From contig JAQWSQ010000065.1 of the NCBI GenBank assembly GCA_029243145.1, positions 20,408 to 84,407 on the forward strand: DNA of 64,000 bases, read 5' to 3'. The DNA is from Planctomycetaceae bacterium (GTDB lineage Bacteria; Planctomycetota; Planctomycetia; Planctomycetales; Planctomycetaceae). Under the pieces are notes generated by a model. That model was not told the origin of the DNA, did not search any database, and worked only from the letters and a program-made list of their open reading frames with translations. Of the stretch, positions 1 to 9,018 are shown piece after piece (the first letter of the stretch is position 1; each line of letters starts with the position of its first letter). The translations under genes were made by a program, and so were the position numbers.

Positions 1-576
1 GAAGCTCTCAAAGCCGCCGGCGCGACCGACGACGATCCGGCCATTCAAAAAGCCCTCAAATTTGTCTCTCGCACACAAAATCTCGAAACCGAAAACAATA
101 CCACTCCGTTTGCCTCGAAGATCAATGATGGCGGGTTCTATTACACGCCCGCAGCGGGAGGAGAATCAAAAGCCGGCCTCACCGATAACGGCGGGCTTCG
201 CTCATACGCTAGCATGACCTACGCAGGACTCAAAAGTATGGTTTATGCGGGCTTGGATAAAGACGACCCGCGCGTGAAGGCGGCTTGGGAATGGATCACC
301 AAATATTACAATCTCGACGACAATCCCGGCATGGGGCAACAAGGTCTCTTCTACTACTACCAGACATTTGCCAAAACTCTGGAAGCGATGGACGTAGAAA
401 TCATCGAAGACACACTTGGTCGCAAGCATGATTGGAAAGTGGAACTGACCACCAAGCTGGCTGAGTCTCAGAAATCGAACGGTAGTTGGATTAACAATGC
501 CGACCGTTGGTACGAAGGCGATCCCAATCTCGTCACTGCCTATGCTTTGATGGCACTCGCCCGTTGCGAAAAGTAG
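1..576 (+). CDS. Prenyltransferase/squalene-cyclase repeat protein (5' truncated)
   Basis: The frame is open from the first base and ends at a TAG at 574-576, so 191 C-terminal residues of a longer protein are visible. Aromatic and glycine-rich turns ([54 protein letters not shown]) recur about every 45-60 residues. This is the alpha-barrel pattern of the squalene/oxidosqualene cyclase and prenyltransferase repeat family. Planctomycetes carry many such proteins that are not true hopanoid cyclases, and the catalytic region is not in view, so enzyme activity cannot be judged. The closing [12 protein letters not shown] is typical of the last helix of these repeats. Family assignment is fairly secure; substrate unknown. 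Confidence 0.75.
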   Translation, partial: EALKAAGATDDDPAIQKALKFVSRTQNLETENNTTPFASKINDGGFYYTPAAGGESKAGLTDNGGLRSYASMTYAGLKSMVYAGLDKDDPRVKAAWEWITKYYNLDDNPGMGQQGLFYYYQTFAKTLEAMDVEIIEDTLGRKHDWKVELTTKLAESQKSNGSWINNADRWYEGDPNLVTAYALMALARCEK

Positions 577-681
577 TCTCGATTCCTTTTCAAACCATCA
601 AGAAAACACGATTGATTCCTGTTATCATGTCGGCCTGATCGCGGTTGCCTTGAGGTGCTCTATCAACACGGGAGTCGTTAT

Positions 682-2586
682 ATGCCAGACTGGTCGTACC
701 GGACCCTGTTTCGGCCTGCGCTGTTTCAACTCTCTCCTGAAACAGCCAGATCGATGGCCTTTGGTGTCATGGGACACTTGGGAAGATCGTGGTGGGGTCG
801 GCATGTCATCGAATTCATGGGGCATTTTAAGCTCGAACCTCAGCTTGAGAGTCAACATTCCGGTTTGACGTTTGTTTCACCGGTCGGCTTAGGGTGTCGT
901 CTCGATCCGCAATTGTCGGCTCATGAAGCTCTCGCCAAATTCGGAATTGGTTTCATCGAACTCGGCCCAGTAACCGCAGATCCCGTTCAGCCGACCAAAA
1001 TCGTCTTACATCGTGCCGATGAAGAGGTTGAATTCTCGCCGTGCATGGAACTGGTTTGCTTGGACTCAGCGCACAATTTATTGAAACGCCCATTCGATGT
1101 TCCCGTGTTTGTACGAATCAGGGCCGATGATCCGACTGCTGACAAAGTGATCCATGAGCTTGCCGGGCAAGTCGAGGGATTCATTCTTGTGGGAGGGACC
1201 AATCAAGACTTGATCGACCTCGTCCAGCAACACAATCGCCAAGTCTTCTTACATCTCACACCAGAGACTTTCGAGTCATTCGTGGCATTGAATGACACGA
1301 GTTCCATTGCTGGCTATGTTGTCGAGGGGGTTTGCGAATCAAACTGTGAATCACGACGCCTTGGCAAAAGCTCTTATCCTCAAACGCTCTCTCTGGTTGA
1401 AACAGTACGAAAAAAAGTTGGTGAAACGCCCACGATCATCGCGACGGGAGGCATCCACGAACCAGGTGATGGCTGGCAATTATTGCAATCGGGGGCCGAT
1501 CTTGTTCTCGTCGATTCAGGGATGGTTTTTTCCGGTCCCGGCTTGCCGAAACGAATCAACGAAGCGGTTCTGTCTTATCGGGTCACGCCTGAGAAATGTT
1601 CTCGGACCGCTCGTGTTCGGCCCGCACAGATGTCCTGGTTCTGGACTCTGCTACTCGGCATCGGACTGTTCTGCGGAGGTGTCCTGGCCTTTTTGATTGC
1701 AATCACACGGGTTGTCCTGCCGTACGATGAGGCTCATAGCGGACTCACGAGAACCGATTTATTGGCCATCAACGACAAGCTTCTCGACTTCATGCAGCAC
1801 GATCGAGTCACTTTGGCGGCAACAATGCTGGGGCTGGGAGTCATCTATCTGACATTATCGTGGCAGGGAAGTCGAGGCGGTCACCACTGGGCTTATAAGG
1901 CCATTATTTCATCTGCTTTTGTCGGTTTTTTCTCTTTCTTTCTGTTTCTCGGGTTCGGCTATTTTGATCCGTTTCACGCTTTCGTCACGGCCATCATGTT
2001 TCAGTTCCTCGCATTGGCCATGCACAGCGATTTGCCGACAATCAAACACCGACCGTTGCCCGAGTTGACCAACGATGCCGATTGGCAGCGTTCACAGTGG
2101 GGACAACTTTTGATGGTTGTTCACGGTGCAACGCTGATTGTGGCAGGCTGCGTGATTTGTGGTTTCGGAGTGACGACCGTCTTTATCGAAGACGATCTAA
2201 ACTTCATGGAAACCAGCTACGACGAAATTTGCGTCGCCAATCCGATGTTATTGCCCTTGGTGGCACATGATCGCGCCACCTTCGGCGGGATGACATTGTC
2301 GACCGGGCTCGCCGTATTGATGTCGGCATTGTGGGGATTCCGACGAGGACACCGCTGGCTCTGGAAAGCGTTGATGACGGGCGGCACCATCTGCTACGTG
2401 ATGACATTATGGATTCACTGGAAGGTTGGCTATGTCAGTCAGCGACACATGATTCCCGTCTACCTGGGAATCGCCATGCTCTGGACGAGCGGCTGCCTCT
2501 CTTACAAACACCTTTGCACCGTCAACTATAAATCAGAGGAACAATCCGATAACGGACTGGAGACAACCACTGCCGACCCGGTATGA
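682..2586 (+). CDS. Degenerate dihydroorotate dehydrogenase-like domain fused to a multi-pass membrane domain
   Basis: The start chosen is the ATG at 682, 7 bases after a GGGAG; an upstream GTG at 655 lacks a good site. The product is 634 residues. Residues 1-90 resemble the N-terminus of class 2 PyrD (YRTLFRPALFQLSPETAR, then GLTFVSPVGLG and GFIELGPVTADPVQP). Residues around 255-300 resemble its FMN phosphate loop and C-terminus (IIATGGI, QSGADLVLVDSGMVFSGPGL). The middle is shortened: I find no FNN segment and no SPNTPG motif with the catalytic serine. From about residue 310 there are roughly eight hydrophobic segments. It may be a flavin or ligand-binding membrane protein and not an orotate-forming enzyme. 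The similarity to PyrD is by eye; the membrane domain is not recognised. Confidence 0.7.
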   Translation: MPDWSYRTLFRPALFQLSPETARSMAFGVMGHLGRSWWGRHVIEFMGHFKLEPQLESQHSGLTFVSPVGLGCRLDPQLSAHEALAKFGIGFIELGPVTADPVQPTKIVLHRADEEVEFSPCMELVCLDSAHNLLKRPFDVPVFVRIRADDPTADKVIHELAGQVEGFILVGGTNQDLIDLVQQHNRQVFLHLTPETFESFVALNDTSSIAGYVVEGVCESNCESRRLGKSSYPQTLSLVETVRKKVGETPTIIATGGIHEPGDGWQLLQSGADLVLVDSGMVFSGPGLPKRINEAVLSYRVTPEKCSRTARVRPAQMSWFWTLLLGIGLFCGGVLAFLIAITRVVLPYDEAHSGLTRTDLLAINDKLLDFMQHDRVTLAATMLGLGVIYLTLSWQGSRGGHHWAYKAIISSAFVGFFSFFLFLGFGYFDPFHAFVTAIMFQFLALAMHSDLPTIKHRPLPELTNDADWQRSQWGQLLMVVHGATLIVAGCVICGFGVTTVFIEDDLNFMETSYDEICVANPMLLPLVAHDRATFGGMTLSTGLAVLMSALWGFRRGHRWLWKALMTGGTICYVMTLWIHWKVGYVSQRHMIPVYLGIAMLWTSGCLSYKHLCTVNYKSEEQSDNGLETTTADPV

Positions 2587-2627
2587 TCAGAAGTATTGAT
2601 GGATGCTCTCACATATAAGGTTTCTTC

Positions 2628-3959
2628 ATGTCACAATTCACCCGCCGCCACTTCCTCGCGTCTTCAGCCGCGCTGACTGCACCTCTGCTCTTTCCGTCGG
2701 CTTCGCGCGCGGCGGCATTAGACCGATTGACGGTTGGTATCGTGGGAGCCGGTTCGCGAGCCTTCAATCTGATTGATGACTTTTTGAAAGAAAAAGACGC
2801 ACAACTCGTCGCCGTCTGTGATGTCGACGAGTTCCATTATCGCGACCGTGAATGGGGGAAAGGCCCAGCCTACGGTCGCAAGCCGGCCAAAGAACGGATC
2901 GAAAAAGCGTACGCTGCCCAGATAAAAGCGGGAACATTCAAAGGTGTGACTGTCACTGATGATTTTCGCGAGATCACTCAACGCGACGATATTGATATCG
3001 TCATCGTGGCGACTCCCGATCATTGGCATGCACTGTGTGCGTATGACGCACTCATTCACGGCAAAGATGTCTATTGTGAAAAACCGGTGACGCATCTGTT
3101 TGCCGAGGGTCAGGCCATCTATCGAGAAGTTGCCAAACAGAAAGCCGTCTTTCAAACTGGCTCACAACAACGTTCCTACACCGATTTTCAACATTGTGCT
3201 GATCTAATCCGCTCCGGCGTGCTCGGAAAACTCGAACGGATCGAAGTGGGTCTGCCTCCCAGTTACAACGAACCGCAAGGCGATGCGACCGTGCAGATGG
3301 CTCCCGAGCATCTCGATTACAACATGTGGTGTGGTCCGAGTGAGAAACTTCCCTATATGCGGGCCCGCCATCATCGCTGGTGGCGCGGACACACCGCCTT
3401 CGGTGGCGGAGTGTTGATGGATTGGATCGGCCATCACAACGACATCGCCCACTGGTCGATGGACCTCGATCACTCCGGGCCAATCATGGTGGAAGCCGTC
3501 GATTGGGAGATGTCGGCAACACCCATCTACGACACACCGCACCAATACACGATTAAATGCGATTACGAAAATGGCGTGACCTCAACAATCTCAAGTCGAA
3601 ATACTCAAGGAACAAAATGGATTGGGGAGAACGGCTGGCTCTATGTTCGTCGCGGAAAATTGGAAGCCTCAAACCCGGAATGGGCAGACTGGAAGTCGTC
3701 AGGACGGACTAAAAATGGTCGTTATCCAACTCACGCTCGAAATTTTCTCGACTGCGTGGCCAGCCGGAAAGAATGTATCGCTCCCGCAGAAGCCGCCCAT
3801 CGCTCGATCACACCCGGACATCTCGGCTACGTTTCTCACGCCTTGGGTCGTCCATTAAATTGGAATGCCAAGAGCGAAACAGTCGTCGATGATGGGGAAG
3901 CGAACAAGTTGCTCAACACGGTGAATTATCGTGAGCCGTGGAAAGAGATCCCGGCGTAA
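2628..3959 (+). CDS. Gfo/Idh/MocA family oxidoreductase, Tat-exported
   Basis: The 443-residue product begins with a twin-arginine signal (TRRHFLASSAALTAP). A Rossmann fold follows, with the GIVGAGSRA nucleotide loop near residue 37, the VATPDHWH strand, and the family's conserved EKP (VYCEKPVTH) around residue 150. The C-terminal half carries the substrate-binding beta-sheet domain (HHRWWRGHTAFGGGVLMDWIGHHNDIAHW). The family performs NAD(P)-dependent oxidation or reduction of sugars and inositols. Exported planctomycete members are abundant and are thought to act on complex glycans, but the substrate here cannot be read from sequence. It is monocistronic by spacing: 81 bases to the next gene, a gap holding a palindromic repeat. 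Confidence 0.9.
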   Translation: MSQFTRRHFLASSAALTAPLLFPSASRAAALDRLTVGIVGAGSRAFNLIDDFLKEKDAQLVAVCDVDEFHYRDREWGKGPAYGRKPAKERIEKAYAAQIKAGTFKGVTVTDDFREITQRDDIDIVIVATPDHWHALCAYDALIHGKDVYCEKPVTHLFAEGQAIYREVAKQKAVFQTGSQQRSYTDFQHCADLIRSGVLGKLERIEVGLPPSYNEPQGDATVQMAPEHLDYNMWCGPSEKLPYMRARHHRWWRGHTAFGGGVLMDWIGHHNDIAHWSMDLDHSGPIMVEAVDWEMSATPIYDTPHQYTIKCDYENGVTSTISSRNTQGTKWIGENGWLYVRRGKLEASNPEWADWKSSGRTKNGRYPTHARNFLDCVASRKECIAPAEAAHRSITPGHLGYVSHALGRPLNWNAKSETVVDDGEANKLLNTVNYREPWKEIPA

Positions 3960-3976
3960 ATATTTGACGCGAAGTG

Positions 3977-4002
3977 AAAAGCTGGAACCAGTCCCAGCCT
4001 AC
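3977..4002 (-). repeat. Dispersed palindromic repeat, copy 1
   Basis: Read on the minus strand this is GTAGGCTGGGACTGGTTCCAGCTTTT. It is an imperfect palindrome (GCTGGGAC / GTTCCAGC) and matches a second copy at 53179-53203 on the plus strand with one base difference. Both lie in short intergenic gaps. It could act as a hairpin in the transcript end of the upstream oxidoreductase gene, but no T-tract follows it in the plus direction. Confidence 0.7.
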
Positions 4003-4040
4003 AAAACAAATTTCTAGTTTCTAATTGCTATGAACTCACT

Positions 4041-5018
4041 ATGACAACATTCAAACTCAACACCGGTGACGAACTTCCCTCAGTCGGGCTCGGCATGTGG
4101 AAAGTCGATCCCGACATCATCCCAAACCTAGTTCAGGAAGCCGTCAAAGCCGGCTATCGACATTTCGATAATGCCTGTGATTACGGCAACGAACTCCAGG
4201 TCGGCGAAGGATTGCAGGCGGCTTACGATGCGGGATTGTGCCAGCGGGAAGACCTGTGGCTGACATCCAAATTGTGGAACACGTTTCATAAGCCGGAAGA
4301 CGTTCGGGAGGGCTGCGTCAAATCACTGTTGGATTTGCAGACCGATTATCTCGATTTGTATCTGATTCATTTTCCCATCGCGCTCGAATATGTGCCGATT
4401 GAAACTCGCTATCCACCCGGTTGGTTCTTAGATCCCGATGCGACAGATCCGAAAATGCACCCGATCAATGTGCCGATCCGTGAAACATGGGAAGCAATGC
4501 AGGAACTGGTCAAAGATGGTCTCGTCAAAAATATCGGCGTCTGTAATTTCAATGTATCGCTCATTCGCGATTTGTTGTCCTATGCCGAGATCCCGCCAGC
4601 AGTATTGCAGGTCGAACTGCATCCACATTTAACGCAAGAAAAACTATTGCGATTCTGTCAGGAACAAGGCATTGCCGTCACCGGGTTCTCGCCGTTTGGT
4701 GCGAGTTCGTATGTTCCCATCGGCATGGCAACAGAGGCTGAATCGTTGCTCGGTGACGCGACAATTGCCGAGATTGCAAAGAATCACGACCGTTCGCCAG
4801 CACAAATTCTCTTGCGCTGGGGAATCCAACGCGGCACAGCCGTGATTCCGAAGACATCAAAAGTTGAGCGGTTGGCTGAAAACCTGAGTCTATTCGACTT
4901 TGAGTTGTCGACTGATGACATGAATACGATCAACGACTTGAATCGCCATCGGCGGTACAATGATCCCGGCGACTTCTGCGAAGCCGCCTTCAATACGTTT
5001 TTTCCAATTTACGAATAA
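4041..5018 (+). CDS. Aldo/keto reductase
   Basis: A 325-residue cytoplasmic (alpha/beta)8-barrel NAD(P)H-dependent carbonyl reductase. The catalytic tetrad is visible: Asp43 and Tyr48 in HFDNACDYGNE, Lys77 in TSKLW and His110 in YLIHFP. The GLGMWKVD start and the C-terminal cofactor segment (VIPKTSKVERLAENLSLFDFELS) match the AKR2/AKR3-like branch that includes xylose and aldose reductases. The length is normal for the family. The physiological substrate is unknown. The dioxygenase gene follows after 41 bases, so the two may be co-transcribed. Confidence 0.92.
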   Translation: MTTFKLNTGDELPSVGLGMWKVDPDIIPNLVQEAVKAGYRHFDNACDYGNELQVGEGLQAAYDAGLCQREDLWLTSKLWNTFHKPEDVREGCVKSLLDLQTDYLDLYLIHFPIALEYVPIETRYPPGWFLDPDATDPKMHPINVPIRETWEAMQELVKDGLVKNIGVCNFNVSLIRDLLSYAEIPPAVLQVELHPHLTQEKLLRFCQEQGIAVTGFSPFGASSYVPIGMATEAESLLGDATIAEIAKNHDRSPAQILLRWGIQRGTAVIPKTSKVERLAENLSLFDFELSTDDMNTINDLNRHRRYNDPGDFCEAAFNTFFPIYE

Positions 5019-5059
5019 TCCAACCCCAATCTCCCACCTGTGACTTTAAGGACATACTC

Positions 5060-6043
5060 ATGTCGATGGACGTAAACATCATTTCTGTTCCCGGACAACA
5101 GCAATATAGCGATGGACCATTCCCCATTGTACTCGCCTGCCAAACGAGCGATGCGACACTCGAACAGGTCACCGCATGGGTACAGGAGAACCAAACCGAA
5201 CTGGCACAGCAGCTCACACAAGCCGGCACGATACTATTCCGCGATTTCCCGTTAGACGTCGATCAGGATTTCGATGCGTTCATCAAAGCGTTTAATTTTG
5301 ATAATTTCCGATATGAGGATTCCTTGTCCAATGCCGTCCGTGTGAATCGGACCGAACGTGTTTTCACGGCCAACGAAGCGCCGCCGGAAGTCACCATCTA
5401 TCTGCATCACGAGATGGCACAAACACCGATTTACCCGAGCAAATTGTTTTTTTTCTGTGAGCAAGCCGCCGAATCGGGTGGAGCGACGCCGTTGTGTCGA
5501 TCCGATATTCTGTTCCAGAAGATGGAAGAAGAAATCCCCGAGTTCGCGACAGCGTGCGAAGAAAAAGGACTCCTCTACACCAACATCATGCCCGCCGAGA
5601 ACGACCCGAATTCGGGCATGGGACGAAGTTGGCAAAGTACGTTTCGTGCGGAGACGAAAGAAGAGGCCGAGTCGCGGCTATTGGAACTCGGTTACTCGTG
5701 GGAATGGTTGGACGATGGGTGCTTGAAAGCAACAACTCCCGTGTTGCCTGCCGTGCGTGTTCTGCCCGATGGCCGCAAGACATTTTACAATCAATTGATT
5801 GCCGCCTTTAAGGGGTGGAAGGATAGTCGCAACGATCCGTCGAAAGCGATCACTCTCGGTGACGGCACTCCACTCGATAAAGCCGCCGTCCTGAAAGCCG
5901 CCGACTTGGCGGAAGAGATCACGTTCGATGTGCCGTGGCAATCGGGCGATGTCGCGCTTGTTGATAACTACCTGGTGATGCACGGTCGCCGCACATTTTT
6001 GGGAACACGCAAAGTGTTGGCGTCACTCGTCGCGGCAGAGTGA
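5060..6043 (+). CDS. TauD/TfdA (SyrP-like) Fe(II)/2-oxoglutarate dioxygenase
   Basis: The 327-residue product has the features of a non-haem iron dioxygenase. The facial triad is H116-x-E118 (YLHHEMAQ) and distal His308 (NYLVMHGRRTF), followed by Arg317 in the FLGTRKVL segment that would hold 2-oxoglutarate. The text PIYPSKLFFFCEQAAESGGATPLCRS is typical of the SyrP/clavaminate-synthase-like branch, which uses Glu in place of TauD's Asp. An oxygen-dependent hydroxylation of a small molecule or amino acid side chain is expected; the substrate is not inferable. Only 32 bases separate it from comF, but the functions look unrelated. Confidence 0.88.
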   Translation: MSMDVNIISVPGQQQYSDGPFPIVLACQTSDATLEQVTAWVQENQTELAQQLTQAGTILFRDFPLDVDQDFDAFIKAFNFDNFRYEDSLSNAVRVNRTERVFTANEAPPEVTIYLHHEMAQTPIYPSKLFFFCEQAAESGGATPLCRSDILFQKMEEEIPEFATACEEKGLLYTNIMPAENDPNSGMGRSWQSTFRAETKEEAESRLLELGYSWEWLDDGCLKATTPVLPAVRVLPDGRKTFYNQLIAAFKGWKDSRNDPSKAITLGDGTPLDKAAVLKAADLAEEITFDVPWQSGDVALVDNYLVMHGRRTFLGTRKVLASLVAAE

Positions 6044-6075
6044 GGAAAGTAAATCAAACCTATGAGTCAAAATAG

Positions 6076-6825
6076 ATGCCAACCCACTTCGTGAAACAAT
6101 TCACCGACGCCGCACTCGATTTGGTGTATCCACCCTCCTGCGGACTGTGTCACGGCAGTCTCGATCATCATGATTCATCAGACCATCGGCTCCTTTGCGA
6201 CGAATGTTTTCAAAAACTCGATCTCACAGAGGATCGAGGTTGCCCAAGTTGCGGAGCCAAACTGGGACCATTTGCACCACAGACCCCAAAATGTGTTCAT
6301 TGTCGAAATGATCGTTTTGCATTTCGGGAGGTCGTCAGTCTGGGGAATTACCAGGTAGAGTTGAAGACGGTCTGCTTACAATGCAAAGAGGTCCACGCCC
6401 ATCATCTCATGCAGCAATTCTGCGATTTTTTATTTCGTCGTCATCAGGATCTGTTCGAAAGCTGGAAGATCGACTGCGTCATCTGCGTCCCCCAACATTG
6501 GCGAAAACGATTCTGGGGATCGTACAATACTTCTGCCGAATTGGCTGAACGGATGGGTCAAAATCTCAACAAACCATTTTTGCGACAATTACTTTCAAAA
6601 AAACAACATACGAGCGATCAGGCACGACTGCTGCCTAGTCACCGGCGGGAAAACGTGAAAAACGCATTCGGAATCACCTCCGGTCGGCTGATTCAGGGGC
6701 GGCGTATCTTATTGATCGATGACGTATTGACGACCGGTTCTACTGCCGATGCGTGCGGACGTGTCTTGAAAAAAGCGGGGGCGGACGAGATATTCGTCGC
6801 TGTTTTGGCTCGCGGGCTTGGCTAG
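6076..6825 (+). CDS. comF: ComF family phosphoribosyltransferase-like protein
   Basis: The 249-residue product starts with cysteine pairs of a double zinc finger (CGLCHG, CDEC, CPSC, CVHC within residues 15-76). The type I phosphoribosyltransferase core follows, with the PRPP loop LLIDDVLTTGSTA (Asp215-Asp216) near the C-terminus and the closing GADEIFVAVLARG. ComF proteins take part in DNA uptake in naturally competent bacteria, but homologues are widespread in non-competent ones and are often named amidophosphoribosyltransferase-like. No other competence gene is in the window. It precedes the DUF502 gene by 66 bases. Confidence 0.9.
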   Translation: MPTHFVKQFTDAALDLVYPPSCGLCHGSLDHHDSSDHRLLCDECFQKLDLTEDRGCPSCGAKLGPFAPQTPKCVHCRNDRFAFREVVSLGNYQVELKTVCLQCKEVHAHHLMQQFCDFLFRRHQDLFESWKIDCVICVPQHWRKRFWGSYNTSAELAERMGQNLNKPFLRQLLSKKQHTSDQARLLPSHRRENVKNAFGITSGRLIQGRRILLIDDVLTTGSTADACGRVLKKAGADEIFVAVLARGLG

Positions 6826-6891
6826 ACGTGAGTCGGACATATACTGGAAGAACCCGCTCTATTTGAGTTTCTACAACGACCGACTGTATCT

Positions 6892-7980
6892 ATGCCGAAA
6901 AAATCATCTCCGAAAAATTCATCAAAGCCCGATAGTTCCTCATCACCGAAGCGATCACACCCCTCACGCATTCTGCTACGGGGATTGGCGATTGCGCTTC
7001 CACCCATTCTGACAGTGGTCATTTTGATTTGGATTTTCGGCGCGATCAATCAATACATCATCCAACCGACAAGCACGGCGGTCCGCTACGGATTCGCACA
7101 ATTTATCGAGGATTCGGTCAAAGTCGAAACATTGACTCCTTGGGAGCGACTTCCTCCCCTCGAATACTGTCAAACCAATTACCGCATTACACCCGAATTT
7201 AAAAAGCGTCTCGAAACACAATTGCGGGCGACTGCCGAACAGCAAGGTAGTTCGCGTCTTTCCGTCAATGTCAAAACCGAATGGGTCTTGGCAGAATTGG
7301 AACAGGTTTATGTACCACTGGGATCACGCGCGGTTCCTTACATTGATTATAAGGAAGTCGCATCAAGTGTTCCGGCTGCCGACATGCCGGCAACATCCAT
7401 TGGTATCTATATGGATTTGGTGACCACACGATATTTTCAAAGCGTTTTTCATCTCTCCGCAGTGGCCGTCATTATTGCCGTCTTCCTACTGTATTTCATC
7501 GGTCGAATAGTCACCGTGCAACTGGGGCAGTGGATGGTGATCGGTGTTGAAAACCGTGTGTTGGGGAAAGTTCCCGTGATCAGCAATGTTTATTCCTCGG
7601 TCAAACAGGTCACCGATTTCTTCTTCACCGAACGAACGGTCTCTTACAATCAAGTTGTGGCCGTCCAATACCCCCGAGAAGGAATCTGGTCACTCGGTTT
7701 TGTCACGGGTGAAGGGATGCGAGAAGTCTCTGAAGAACTGAATGAACCTCTGCTCGCTTTACTCATGCCGACTTCTCCGATGCCAATGACCGGGTTTACG
7801 ATCATGGTTCCTAAAAGCGAGTGTATCGAACTCGATCTCACGATCGATCAAGCCTTTCAATATTGCCTGTCGTGCGGCGTACTGGTCCCACCTCAACAGA
7901 AAATTTCCAGCGGCACTCTCACCGCAGCCGTGCAGGAAAAACTTGAGAATGTCGAAGAGACTACGGAGGAAACACCATGA
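6892..7980 (+). CDS. DUF502 family membrane protein
   Basis: The product has 362 residues. After a basic, Ser/Lys-rich N-terminus there is a transmembrane segment (LAIALPPILTVVILIWIFG, residues 25-45) and a second one near residues 187-207 (LSAVAVIIAVFLLYFIGR). The conserved block GKVPVISNVYSSVKQVTDFF follows, then the PREGIWSLGFVTG and PTSPMPMTGF motifs of DUF502. A family-typical insert of about 120 residues lies between the two helices and is longer than in most proteobacterial members. The family is of unknown function. Its stop overlaps the hemC start by four bases (ATGA), so the two are translationally coupled. Confidence 0.88.
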   Translation: MPKKSSPKNSSKPDSSSSPKRSHPSRILLRGLAIALPPILTVVILIWIFGAINQYIIQPTSTAVRYGFAQFIEDSVKVETLTPWERLPPLEYCQTNYRITPEFKKRLETQLRATAEQQGSSRLSVNVKTEWVLAELEQVYVPLGSRAVPYIDYKEVASSVPAADMPATSIGIYMDLVTTRYFQSVFHLSAVAVIIAVFLLYFIGRIVTVQLGQWMVIGVENRVLGKVPVISNVYSSVKQVTDFFFTERTVSYNQVVAVQYPREGIWSLGFVTGEGMREVSEELNEPLLALLMPTSPMPMTGFTIMVPKSECIELDLTIDQAFQYCLSCGVLVPPQQKISSGTLTAAVQEKLENVEETTEETP

Positions 7981-8909
7981 ACGTCGTGCCTCTCCGAATC
8001 GCCACTCGCGCCAGTCGATTGGCATTGTGGCAAGCCAATCATGTGGCCGCATTGCTGCGCGAAGCTCTCCCCGAAATGGAAGTCGAATTGGTGGAAATTT
8101 CGACACAGGGGGATCGTGATCGGACCGAACCACTACGTCAATTTGGCGGGCTGGGTGTCTTCACCAGTGAAGTACAAGCAGCCTTGCTCGATGGCCGAGC
8201 CGATATTGCCGTTCATAGTCTGAAAGATCTACCAACTGCCGCACATGAGAAGCTCTCTTTAGCAGCGGTCCCGCAACGCGAATCGGTTTACGATGCTCTC
8301 GTTTTCGGGGAAAACTGCGAATTTCAGACGCTGGAAGACCTTCCTGAAGGTGCAAAAGTTGGCACCGGTTCTCCTCGTCGCCAAGCACAACTGTTACACG
8401 TTCGTCCCGATTTAGAACTGGCAGAAATTCGGGGCAACGTCGAAACACGCCTGCGTAAAGTCGATGAGGGGGAATACGACGCTATCGTTTTAGCAGAAGC
8501 CGGTTTGAAACGCCTGGAACTGGAAAACCGTATTTCCCTGCGATTATCGCCTCCTCAGATGTTTCCTGCTGTTTCTCAAGGAGCGTTGGGGCTCGAGTGC
8601 CGTGCTGATGACGAACGCTCTCTCACTGCACTCGGATTTCTGAACGATCCGACCAGCCACTTGTGCGTATTGGCCGAGCGAGCTTTGCTTTCCACCTTGC
8701 GAGCCGGGTGTCACGCTCCCTTAGGCGCTTTCAGCGCCGTGAAGAGAGACGAATTGAGCTTGAGCGGTGTCGTTCTCAGCTTGGATGGTAGCCAACGTAT
8801 TGATGCCGAAATCACCGGTGAGCTATCGATGGGAAGTACTTTGGGTGAACGGTTGGCAGAATTGCTGAAGGAGCAAGGCGCTGCCGCGTTACTTTCTCAC
8901 GAATCCTAA
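7977..8909 (+). CDS. hemC: Hydroxymethylbilane synthase (porphobilinogen deaminase)
   Basis: The 310-residue enzyme polymerises four porphobilinogens into hydroxymethylbilane for haem and other tetrapyrroles. It shows the IATRASRLALWQAN start, the STQGDRD loop, FTSEVQAALLDGRADIAVHSLKDLPT, GTGSPRRQAQL, and the dipyrromethane attachment Cys245 in LRAGCHAPLGAFS. Length and domain order are canonical. Translation probably couples to the upstream DUF502 gene through the ATGA overlap. No other haem gene is nearby. Confidence 0.97.
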   Translation: MNVVPLRIATRASRLALWQANHVAALLREALPEMEVELVEISTQGDRDRTEPLRQFGGLGVFTSEVQAALLDGRADIAVHSLKDLPTAAHEKLSLAAVPQRESVYDALVFGENCEFQTLEDLPEGAKVGTGSPRRQAQLLHVRPDLELAEIRGNVETRLRKVDEGEYDAIVLAEAGLKRLELENRISLRLSPPQMFPAVSQGALGLECRADDERSLTALGFLNDPTSHLCVLAERALLSTLRAGCHAPLGAFSAVKRDELSLSGVVLSLDGSQRIDAEITGELSMGSTLGERLAELLKEQGAAALLSHES

Positions 8910-8948
8910 GTTCTCACTTGTTGATAAACATCTAATAACTCTGCGCGC

Positions 8949-8988
8949 AAAAAAGGGCCGCCACGATTCCCGCAATTCGTGACGGCCC
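8949..8988 (-). terminator. Rho-independent terminator of the secretin gene
   Basis: A 12-bp stem (GGGCCGTCACGA with TCGTGGCGGCCC, one mismatch) closes a 10-base loop and is followed on the minus strand by six T. It lies 30 bases past the secretin stop. Confidence 0.85.
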
Positions 8989-9018
8989 GGACCCAGAGAC
9001 TCCGAAAGGAGGAGAATC

